Assembly: GCA_029261905.1 (NCBI GenBank)
Contig: JAJDAM010000285.1
Coordinates: forward strand, 1-5,270
Source: Deltaproteobacteria bacterium
Lineage (GTDB): Bacteria; Myxococcota_A; UBA9160; SMWR01
Direction: 5' to 3'
DNA length: 5,270 bases
The translations under genes and the position numbers were made by a program. Below the pieces are notes generated by a model, which did not search any database, was not told the DNA's origin, and was given only the letters and a program-made list of their open reading frames with translations. This document shows positions 1-5,270 of the stretch, one piece after another; position 1 is the stretch's first letter; the number at the start of each line of letters is the position of its first letter.

Positions 1-60
1 CAAGTCGCTTGGTAGTGGGCGAGTTGTGGGGATCGGCGGGCGTCGTGAAGAGGAGCGGGT
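1..60. other. Leader region upstream of the cluster
   Basis: No complete gene can be supported here. The stretch is G-rich, and its last 20 nt hold the decamer CGTCGTGAAG (41-50) and the ribosome binding site of the first gene. I see no convincing -35/-10 promoter. One forward frame closes with TAG at 13-15, so the first bases could be the end of an upstream gene, but too little is present to say. Confidence 0.4.
51..55 (+). promoter_or_regulatory. Ribosome binding site of the SDR gene
   Basis: AGGAG sits 5 nt before the ATG at 61, a standard Shine-Dalgarno distance. It supports that ATG as the start. The encoded protein then begins about ten residues before the Rossmann glycine motif, as is normal for SDR enzymes. 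Confidence 0.75.
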
Positions 61-951
61 ATGGGAATTCTCGATGGGAAGGGTGCGGTCGTTACGGGGG
101 CTGGACGGGGGATTGGGCGGGGGCATTGCCTTCATCTCGCCGAGAATGGGGCTTCGGTCGTCGTCAATGACATCGATGTGGATGAGGCGCAGAAGGTCGT
201 CGATGAGATTGCGGCGAAGGGTGGCAAGGCGAGCAGCAACAACGACGACATCAGTTCGCGCCCAGGTGCGGCGGCGCTGATCGGGCAGTGTGTGAGTGAA
301 TTTGGCGGGATTCATATTCTCGTCAACAACGCGGGCAACGTGCGCGACCGGTCGTTTTTGAAGATGACCGATGACGAGTTCACTGGCGTTTTCAAGGTGC
401 ACGTCAATGGCACGTTCATGTGCAGCCAGGAAGCGGCGCTGCGGATGAAGGAGCAGGGCAGCGGTGGATCGATCGTCAACACCGTCTCGGCGGCTCACTT
501 CGGGAACTTCGGGCAAACCAATTATGCGGGCTCCAAGGGCGCGATCGCGTCGATGACCTACACCTGGGCGTTGGAGTTGGCGCGATACGGGATCCGGGTC
601 AATGCGATCAGTCCGAGCGGGAGTACCCGGATGTCTGCGACCTACAAGGGCCCGGACGGCAAGGACGTGGAACTTCCGTTCATCGACCCGACTCGCAATG
701 GCGCCTTCGTTGCGTTTCTGTGCAGCGACGAAGCCGACTATGTGAGCGGTCAGATCTTCGGTTCGGGCGGCGAGCGCGTCGTGATGCTCGAGCAGCCGAA
801 GTACGGCACGCAGATGATCAAGACCGGCGGGTGGTCGGTGGAAGACCTGGTCGAGTATTTCAAGCCGAACCTGTCGAAGGTCTTCGAGCCGGTCGGCTTG
901 ATGAAGACGCCGTATCCCTTCTATGACGGCGTCAAGCCGCCGGCGAAGTGA
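61..951 (+). CDS. Short-chain dehydrogenase/reductase (SDR), probable 3-hydroxyacyl-CoA dehydrogenase
   Basis: This 296-residue protein is a classical SDR that would oxidise or reduce a hydroxyl/keto group with NAD(P)(H) in the cytoplasm. The whole signature is visible: TGAGRGIG at residues 12-19 for the dinucleotide, NNAG at 89-92, and a catalytic Asn116, Ser143, Tyr155, Lys159 set (YAGSK at 155-159). Asp37 at the end of the second beta strand suggests NAD rather than NADP. The stretch around residues 33-56 resembles the dehydrogenase unit of peroxisomal multifunctional enzyme type 2, which fits a 3-hydroxyacyl-CoA substrate. The usual PG after the fifth/sixth strand is PSGSTR (185-190). After residue 240 there is an extra tail of about 50 residues, beyond the usual 250-residue length. 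Its stop overlaps the GTG of the next gene, so the two are probably translationally coupled. The first 30 codons use GGG for six of nine glycines and GGC for none. Family is certain; substrate is inferred from neighbours. Confidence 0.93.
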   Translation: MGILDGKGAVVTGAGRGIGRGHCLHLAENGASVVVNDIDVDEAQKVVDEIAAKGGKASSNNDDISSRPGAAALIGQCVSEFGGIHILVNNAGNVRDRSFLKMTDDEFTGVFKVHVNGTFMCSQEAALRMKEQGSGGSIVNTVSAAHFGNFGQTNYAGSKGAIASMTYTWALELARYGIRVNAISPSGSTRMSATYKGPDGKDVELPFIDPTRNGAFVAFLCSDEADYVSGQIFGSGGERVVMLEQPKYGTQMIKTGGWSVEDLVEYFKPNLSKVFEPVGLMKTPYPFYDGVKPPAK

Positions 952-2381
952 CGGGCGTGGCAGGAATCCAATCCTACGGCGCCTACGTGCCCCGCACGCG
1001 GCTCCCGCTGTCGGTGATCGGCGGTGGACGACTGAAAGAGGGCGGCCCCGAAAAGGCGGTCGCGTGGAACGACGAAGACAGCGTGACGATGGCGGTGACC
1101 GCCGCCGTCAATTGCCTGCGCGGGCTCGATCGCGGCGCGGTGGACGGGGTGATGTTCGCCTCGACCACCTATGCGTTTCGCGAAAAACAGGCCGCGGCGC
1201 TGATCGCAAAGGCTCTCGACCTGCCGCGAGGCATTCGCACGGCCGATTTCAGCGGGTCGCTGAGAGCCGGAACCGCAGCGATTCGCAGCGCGATCGACGC
1301 AGTGGCGGCGGGGTCTGCGCGAAACGTACTGGTCATCGCAAGCGACAGTCGGATGGGGGCTCCGGGGTCGGGGCTCGAGCGCAACGGCGGCGACGGTGCG
1401 GTTGCGTTCCTCGTCGGCGATACCGATGCGGTGGCTTCTCTGTCGGATGCGTACGCGGTTTCGGACGAGATCGTCGATCTGTGGCGCGGAGACGGCGACC
1501 GTTTCGTGCACAGCTGGGAAGACCGTTTCGTCATCCAGGAGGGCTTCACGCCCAACATGATCGAAGCCGCAACCGGCGTGATGGGCAAGCTTGGGCTGAC
1601 GGCGTCCGACTACGCGTCCATCTGCCTGTACGCGCCCGACGCTCGAAGTCACGCAGGCGTGGCCCGCGGGATTTCGGCCAAGAGCGATCAGCTCCAGGAT
1701 GCGCTGTTTGGTCGGCTGGGAAACACCGGCGTGGCTTTCGCGCCGATGCAACTCGCTGCGGCGCTGGAAAGTGCCAAAGCGGGAGATCGGATTCTCGTCG
1801 CAAACTACGGCGACGGTGCCGAGGCGCTCTCTTTCGAGGTGAACGACTCCATCGAGAAGCTCGCCGATCGACGCGGCGTCAGCTGGAACCTCGCGCGTCG
1901 CCGAGTGGTGTCGAGCTACGACAAGTATCTCAAAGCGCGCAGTCTCGATTCGCGCGAATGGCAGGCCGGCGGTGACCCCGGGCTCTCGGCGACGGTCCAT
2001 TTTCGGGAGCGCGACGAGGACATCAGTTTCTGCGGTCAGAAGTGTCTGCAGTGTTCCGCAGTGCAGTTCCCCAACCAGCGGGTTTGCGAGACCTGCTTCG
2101 CGAAAGACGATTTCGAGAAGGCGCGGCTTTCCGACCGGGTCGGCAAGGTCGTTACCTACACGTTCGACTTCTTCTTTCCGACGCCCGATCCGCCGACCGT
2201 CGTGACGGTTACCGAAATCGACGGTGCGCGCGTTCATCTGCAGCTCGTCAACGTGGCACCTGCCGATACCCGCATCGGGCTGCCGGTCGAGTTCGAATTC
2301 CGGCGCATCCACGAGGCGGGCGGTCGTCCCAACTATTACTGGAAGGGCACCCCTCTTCCCGACACCGACGAGGTCGACTGA
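948..2381 (+). CDS. HMG-CoA-synthase-like thiolase-fold domain fused to DUF35 zinc-ribbon/OB domain
   Basis: This 477-residue protein has two parts. Residues 1 to about 330 follow the archaeal-type HMG-CoA synthase/KAS III fold: GIQSYGAYVPRTRL near the start, IASDSRMGAPGSGLE at 130-144, GNTG at 258-261 and NYGDGAEALSFEV at 286-298. Residues about 345-470 form a DUF35 unit. It has a zinc ribbon with C366-x2-C369 and C380-x2-C383, then an OB-fold beta region (about 395-455) and a Pro/Tyr/Trp-rich end. DUF35 proteins commonly bridge thiolases to partner enzymes and help bind acyl-CoA. By eye alignment the nucleophilic Cys of the synthase is replaced (SLRAGT at 104-109, Leu at the Cys position) and the catalytic His is Tyr228; the Asn of GNTG is kept. 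The domain is therefore probably structural or has a different chemistry. The start is GTG at 948, overlapping the SDR stop as GTGA; another in-frame GTG lies at 957. The thiolase gene follows after 3 nt, so the two products probably form a complex. Confidence 0.88.
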   Translation: MTGVAGIQSYGAYVPRTRLPLSVIGGGRLKEGGPEKAVAWNDEDSVTMAVTAAVNCLRGLDRGAVDGVMFASTTYAFREKQAAALIAKALDLPRGIRTADFSGSLRAGTAAIRSAIDAVAAGSARNVLVIASDSRMGAPGSGLERNGGDGAVAFLVGDTDAVASLSDAYAVSDEIVDLWRGDGDRFVHSWEDRFVIQEGFTPNMIEAATGVMGKLGLTASDYASICLYAPDARSHAGVARGISAKSDQLQDALFGRLGNTGVAFAPMQLAAALESAKAGDRILVANYGDGAEALSFEVNDSIEKLADRRGVSWNLARRRVVSSYDKYLKARSLDSREWQAGGDPGLSATVHFRERDEDISFCGQKCLQCSAVQFPNQRVCETCFAKDDFEKARLSDRVGKVVTYTFDFFFPTPDPPTVVTVTEIDGARVHLQLVNVAPADTRIGLPVEFEFRRIHEAGGRPNYYWKGTPLPDTDEVD

Positions 2382-2384
2382 CCG

Positions 2385-3545
2385 ATGAGCCGAGATGGAA
2401 TCAAGGACAAGGTTGCGATCGTAGGTGTCGGCTGTTGTCAGTTCGGCGAGAACTGGGACCAGTCGCCGTCCGACATGATCGTCGATGCCGCGTACGAGGC
2501 GTACGCAGATGCCGGAATCGACAAGCCGCAAGAGCGCATCGATGCGGTCTTTACCGGCGCCTTGTACACGCAGAAAGGGCCGCACGAGTGCAGTGACGCG
2601 CTGAAGCTCTGGAAGCCGGTCACGATGGTCTCGAACTACTGCGCGACCGGGACCGACGCGTTTCGTTGCGGTGTGATGTCGATCGCGGCCGGCATGTACG
2701 ACACGGTGCTGGTCGTCGGGTACGACAAGCCGAAAGACCGGGGTGTGTCGGGGCCGAGCGTGATGATGAACGGCGTGCGAGACCTGCCGCAGACTCCCGC
2801 TGGCTGGTTCTCTCTCTGTGCCGCGACGTACTTCGCCAAGTACGGTGCCGGTCGCGAGGATCTCGCGAAGATCGCCGTGAAGAATCATCACAACGGGACG
2901 CTCGCGCCGAAATCATTTCTGAAGCGCGAGATCACGATCGATGACGTGCTCAATGCGCGCATGATCTCGTGGCCGTTCGGGCTGTACGACTGCGCGGCGC
3001 AGACCGATGGGGCGGCTGCCGTCATCCTGACGCGCGCCGATCTGGCCCGTGGATATCGCGATGATCCGGTGCTCGTCAAAGGGGTCACCGTGCAAGCGGG
3101 GCCGAATCCGCAGAAAGATCCCACGAACGACTTCCTGTCCTGGAAGCCGACGGGATGGGCGGCGGAAGACGTCTACCGACAGGTCGGCATCACCGACCCC
3201 CGCGCCGAAATCGGTGTCGCGCAGGTACACGACTGTTTCTCGCTGACCGAATTGCTGAGTTACGAAGACCTCGGATTCTGCGAAAAGGGCGCGGCGAAAG
3301 AACACATCGCGGCGGGAGACTTCGAGATCGGGGGGGCTCTTCCGGTCAACACCGACGGTGGCTTGAAGACCTTCGGCCACCCGACCGGCGCCACCGGCGT
3401 CCGCATGATCTACGAAAACACTTTGCAGCTCCAGGGCCGTGCCGAGAAGCGGCAGGTGGCGGGCGTCGAATCGAAACTCGCGCTCTCCCACAACATCGGC
3501 GGACATCCGACCGCTTGCGGGATCGCGATTCTCGGGCGCGATTGA
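2385..3545 (+). CDS. SCP2-type thiolase (acetyl-CoA acyltransferase family)
   Basis: This 386-residue thiolase-superfamily enzyme would cleave a 3-ketoacyl-CoA with CoA, or run the reverse Claisen condensation. Full length matches SCP2/SCP-x type thiolases without the lipid-transfer domain. The nucleophile is Cys86 in NYCATGTDAF (84-93). HDCF at 282-285 is the motif that SCP2 thiolases carry where classical thiolases have NEAF. GHPTGATG (331-338) supplies the active-site His332, and HNIGG (369-373) lies near the C-terminus. The segment LLSYEDLGFCEKG (290-302) is also typical of this subfamily. All catalytic motifs look intact, unlike the thiolase-fold domain encoded just upstream. The ATG at 2385 comes 3 nt after the upstream stop with only a weak GAGG at 2370-2373, so coupling is likely. 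The DUF35 partner next door recalls BbsAB (benzoylsuccinyl-CoA thiolase), the archaeal acetoacetyl-CoA thiolase complex and the Ltp2/ChsH2 steroid aldolase. The kept Cys and HDCF argue for thiolysis rather than retro-aldol cleavage. Substrate unknown. Confidence 0.9.
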   Translation: MSRDGIKDKVAIVGVGCCQFGENWDQSPSDMIVDAAYEAYADAGIDKPQERIDAVFTGALYTQKGPHECSDALKLWKPVTMVSNYCATGTDAFRCGVMSIAAGMYDTVLVVGYDKPKDRGVSGPSVMMNGVRDLPQTPAGWFSLCAATYFAKYGAGREDLAKIAVKNHHNGTLAPKSFLKREITIDDVLNARMISWPFGLYDCAAQTDGAAAVILTRADLARGYRDDPVLVKGVTVQAGPNPQKDPTNDFLSWKPTGWAAEDVYRQVGITDPRAEIGVAQVHDCFSLTELLSYEDLGFCEKGAAKEHIAAGDFEIGGALPVNTDGGLKTFGHPTGATGVRMIYENTLQLQGRAEKRQVAGVESKLALSHNIGGHPTACGIAILGRD

Positions 3546-3558
3546 ACCTCGTTCCGAC

Positions 3559-3563
3559 GGAGG
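3559..3563 (+). promoter_or_regulatory. Ribosome binding site that fixes a GTG start
   Basis: GGAGG lies 5 nt before GTG at 3569 in the 23-nt gap after the thiolase stop. It decides the start of the crotonase gene. The same frame stays open upstream to 3155, but that extension lies inside the thiolase gene and shows no crotonase homology. Starting at 3569 gives the standard crotonase N-terminus. Confidence 0.8.
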
Positions 3564-3568
3564 ACTCA

Positions 3569-4369
3569 GTGAATTTCGAGACCCTGCTCTACGAAGTGGA
3601 TGACGGCGTCGCGACGCTGACCCTCAATCGGCCCGATCGGCACAACGCTTTCAATCTCCAGATGGCCGGCGAACTGCGCGACGCATGGCAGGCGATCAAG
3701 GCCGATCCGGCTGTCGTGTGCGTCATCTTGACCGGCGCCGGACAGAAGGCGTTCTGCACCGGGATGGACGTCGCCGAGATTGCGTCGGGCGATGCCAAGG
3801 GAAGCGGCCAGGTCTCCCGCGAAGATGCGCCGTGGTTCCAGCTGACCGCGATCCACAATCGCTGCTGGAAGCCGGTGATCACTGCCGTGAACGGCATGGT
3901 GGTCGGCGGTGGACTGCACTTCATCGCAGATTCGGATTTGATCGTGTGTGCAGACCACGCGACGTTTTTCGATACCCACGTGAAGGTGGGGTTGATTGCG
4001 GGGATCGAGCCAGTCGGGTTGACGCGTCGGATGCCGCTCGAAGCGGTGATGCGAATGGCACTGCTGGGAGGGGCCGAGCGTCTGTCCTCGTCCGAGGCGC
4101 ATCGGCTCGGACTGGTAGGAGAGGTGGTCCCGGCGGAGCAGCTCATGGTGCGTGCGCGAGAGCTGGCGGCCCAGATCGCCCAGCACTCGCCGACCGCTCT
4201 GGCCGAGACCAAGCGCGTCATCTGGGAATCGTTGGACACCGGGCTCGATGCCGGGATCGACAACGCGTGGAAGGCGATCAACGATCACACCGCGCATCCG
4301 GACCTCTCCGAAGGTGCGGCAGCTTTCGTCGAGAAACGAAAGCCGCGGTGGGCGCCCTTTACCTCGTGA
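3569..4369 (+). CDS. Crotonase-fold protein (enoyl-CoA hydratase/isomerase family) with His at both catalytic Glu positions
   Basis: A 266-residue member of the crotonase superfamily, which stabilises CoA-thioester enolates in an oxyanion hole. It begins MNFETLLYEV, has LNRPDRHNAF (19-28), the oxyanion-hole segments AFCTGMDV (61-68) and GMVVGGG (109-115), and the C-terminal helical trimerisation region from about 165. Length is normal. In rat enoyl-CoA hydratase the catalytic glutamates are Glu144 and Glu164, 20 residues apart. The equivalents here are His117 (GGGLHF) and His137 (FDTHVKVG), also 20 apart, so simple hydratase activity cannot be assumed. Glu147 in GIEPVG lies close to the dienoyl-CoA isomerase Asp position and could act instead. 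Hydrolase, isomerase or lyase activity is possible. The gene starts with GTG behind a strong GGAGG, 23 nt after the thiolase gene. Its stop lies at the left edge of a 12-nt tandem repeat. Family certain; reaction open. Confidence 0.9.
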   Translation: MNFETLLYEVDDGVATLTLNRPDRHNAFNLQMAGELRDAWQAIKADPAVVCVILTGAGQKAFCTGMDVAEIASGDAKGSGQVSREDAPWFQLTAIHNRCWKPVITAVNGMVVGGGLHFIADSDLIVCADHATFFDTHVKVGLIAGIEPVGLTRRMPLEAVMRMALLGGAERLSSSEAHRLGLVGEVVPAEQLMVRARELAAQIAQHSPTALAETKRVIWESLDTGLDAGIDNAWKAINDHTAHPDLSEGAAAFVEKRKPRWAPFTS

Positions 4370-4419
4370 AGTGCGTCGTGAAGTGCGTCGTGAAGAACGT
4401 CCTGAAGTAGGTCCTGGTG
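4360..4419. repeat. Imperfect 12-nt tandem repeat after the first crotonase gene
   Basis: About five units of 12 nt follow each other. Two are identical (TGCGTCGTGAAG at 4372-4383 and 4384-4395). They are flanked by a partial unit containing CTCGTGAAG (4363-4371), then AACGTCCTGAAG (4396-4407) and a decayed TAGGTCCTGGTG (4408-4419). The gene's TGA (4367-4369) lies in the first partial unit. The period is a multiple of three and would read as a VVK-containing repeat in another frame, but no gene there is supported. It looks like slippage-generated intergenic DNA; function unknown. Confidence 0.7.
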
Positions 4420-4463
4420 CGTCCTGATCAACATCTCATCCCCCATTCGAGAGTGACACGCCG

Positions 4464-5207
4464 ATGTACGAGAACATCCTGTACGAAACGAGCGACCGCA
4501 TCGCGACGATCACGCTGAATCGTCCCGACAAGCTGAATGCGTACACCACACAGATGGGCGACGAGGTGGTGGACGCATTCGCGCGGGTCCGCGCCGACGA
4601 CGAAGTGCGGGTCGCGATCCTCACCGGCGCGGGACGCGGTTTTTGTGCGGGTGTGGATCTCGAACACCTGAAAGCCCACCAGGCCGGTGGCAACGCGCTA
4701 GCGGGTTCGCCGAAGCTGGGCGAAGAGGATTTCTTGAAGAAGCTCCCGCTCGATCTCCTGGAGTTCGAAAAGCCGGTGATCGCGGCCATCAACGGACACG
4801 CGATCGGCGTCGGCGTGACGATGGTTCTGCCGTGCGACGTTCGGATCGCCAGTGCGGGGGCGAAGATCGGGATCACCTTCGCAAAGCTCGGGATCCTGCC
4901 CGGACTTGGCAGCACGCACTTGCTGCCGCGCTTGATCGGCCAGGCGAAGGCGCTGGAACTGGTGCTGACCGCACGTGTGTTTCGTGCAGAAGAAGCGGCG
5001 GAAATCGGGCTGGTCAACAAGGTGGTGCCGGCGGAAGAACTGATGCAAGCGGCGAGGGACATGGCGCTGCAGATGGCGGAGATCGCTCCTGAAGTTCTTG
5101 CGCATGCGAAGCGGGCGATTCACTTCGGTGCGGGGGCTACGATGCGCGAGGCGATGGAGAATGAGCGGGCGCAGAGTGTGGAGTTGCGGGGGGCTACCCG
5201 GAAGTGA
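4464..5207 (+). CDS. Crotonase-fold protein (enoyl-CoA hydratase/isomerase family), second copy, without canonical catalytic glutamates
   Basis: A 247-residue crotonase, related to but clearly distinct from the copy upstream. It shows LNRPDKLNAY (18-27), the oxyanion-hole segments GFCAGVDL (59-66) and GHAIGVGV (111-118), and the usual C-terminal helices from about 160 (EEAAEIGLVNKVVPAEEL at 176-193 is a family hallmark). At the positions of rat Glu144 and Glu164 it has Thr119 (GVTM) and Phe139 (ITFAKLG). The Glu that enoyl-CoA isomerase-like relatives carry after the conserved Pro is Gly147 (LPGLGS). No usual acid/base carboxylate is therefore evident. It resembles a GVGVTM-type subfamily often annotated as hydratase. 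The ATG at 4464 has only a weak GAGAG at 4449-4453, 10 nt upstream. The 94-nt gap before it holds a tandem repeat and no recognisable promoter or terminator, so it may be read through from the upstream operon. The C-terminus is short and basic (ATRK). Activity is uncertain. Confidence 0.9.
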   Translation: MYENILYETSDRIATITLNRPDKLNAYTTQMGDEVVDAFARVRADDEVRVAILTGAGRGFCAGVDLEHLKAHQAGGNALAGSPKLGEEDFLKKLPLDLLEFEKPVIAAINGHAIGVGVTMVLPCDVRIASAGAKIGITFAKLGILPGLGSTHLLPRLIGQAKALELVLTARVFRAEEAAEIGLVNKVVPAEELMQAARDMALQMAEIAPEVLAHAKRAIHFGAGATMREAMENERAQSVELRGATRK

Positions 5208-5265
5208 TGTTCGTTTGATTTGGTGTGCTTGATTGGGCGTGCTTGATTGGGTGTGCTTGATTTGG
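5208..5265. repeat. Imperfect 14-nt tandem repeat after the second crotonase gene
   Basis: Directly after the TGA at 5205-5207 come three near-identical 14-nt units: TGTGCTTGATTGGG (5224-5237), CGTGCTTGATTGGG (5238-5251) and TGTGCTTGATTTGG (5252-5265). A diverged 16-nt unit precedes them (5208-5223). The array reaches almost to the end of the window and may continue beyond it. It is much richer in T than the genes. No hairpin plus T-run terminator is seen. Confidence 0.7.
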
Positions 5266-5270
5266 AGTGA

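Noticed and set aside
921..2891. A 656-codon open frame on the minus strand opposite genes 2 and 3
   Set aside because: It is a GC-rich shadow of the two plus-strand genes. Its translation is rich in Arg/His/Val with no recognisable domain, while the opposite strand has clear enzyme motifs.
3330..3336. Run of seven G in the thiolase gene as a frameshift or phase-variation site
   Set aside because: The reading frame is intact with conserved motifs on both sides, and the run is explained by Gly-Gly codons plus the next Ala codon.
3155..3568. In-frame upstream extension of the first crotonase (138 codons)
   Set aside because: It lies inside the thiolase gene in another frame, is Arg-rich and unlike crotonases, and a strong GGAGG precedes the GTG at 3569.
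4360..4410. Possible small peptide with a VVK repeat read through the 12-nt array
   Set aside because: It is only the tail of a shadow frame overlapping the crotonase gene, with no start or ribosome binding site of its own.
4360..4419. 12-nt repeat array as a CRISPR
   Set aside because: The units are 12 nt, contiguous and without spacers.
4370..4463. Own promoter for the second crotonase gene
   Set aside because: The gap shows no credible -35/-10 pair, although one cannot be excluded by eye in a high-GC organism.
5187..5200. CGGG/CCCG inverted repeat near the end of gene 5 as a terminator
   Set aside because: The stem is only 4 bp, lies inside the coding region and has no following T-run.

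Overview
The window is GC-rich, gene-dense bacterial DNA. It carries one same-strand (+) cluster of five genes, all for CoA-thioester chemistry of the beta-oxidation type. High G+C at third codon positions, GTG starts, tight gene spacing and Shine-Dalgarno sites fit a high-GC bacterium such as a proteobacterium, a deltaproteobacterial-type lineage or an actinobacterium. The sequence alone does not settle the phylum. No tRNA, rRNA, CRISPR array, insertion sequence or phage gene is visible.

Layout: a 60-nt leader ends in a clear ribosome binding site. It is followed by (1) a short-chain dehydrogenase/reductase (61-951); (2) a fusion of an HMG-CoA-synthase-like thiolase-fold domain to a DUF35 zinc-ribbon/OB domain (948-2381, GTG start overlapping the previous stop by 4 nt); (3) an SCP2-type thiolase with a complete set of active-site motifs (2385-3545, 3 nt after gene 2); (4) a crotonase-fold protein (3569-4369, GTG start behind a strong GGAGG); and (5) after a 94-nt gap, a second crotonase-fold protein (4464-5207). 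Genes 1-4 look like a translationally coupled operon. Gene 5 may be a continuation of it or may be separately expressed.

How they may work together: crotonase (hydration or isomerisation), SDR (3-hydroxyacyl-CoA oxidation) and thiolase (C-C cleavage, helped by DUF35) make up the lower half of a beta-oxidation spiral. No acyl-CoA dehydrogenase, CoA ligase or CoA-transferase lies inside the window. The gene set resembles the bbs operon for benzylsuccinate (SDR, DUF35 protein, thiolase, enoyl-CoA hydratase) and the archaeal thiolase/DUF35/HMG-CoA-synthase complex. The substrate is unknown; a branched, cyclic, aromatic or steroid-derived acyl-CoA is plausible inference.

The most interesting points are pattern-level. 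The HMG-CoA-synthase-like domain has lost its Cys and His catalytic positions while the neighbouring thiolase keeps its own. Both crotonases lack the two canonical catalytic glutamates, with different replacements (His/His and Thr/Phe). Both crotonase stop codons are followed directly by a short imperfect tandem repeat (12-nt and 14-nt periods), and a decamer of the first array recurs in the leader of gene 1.
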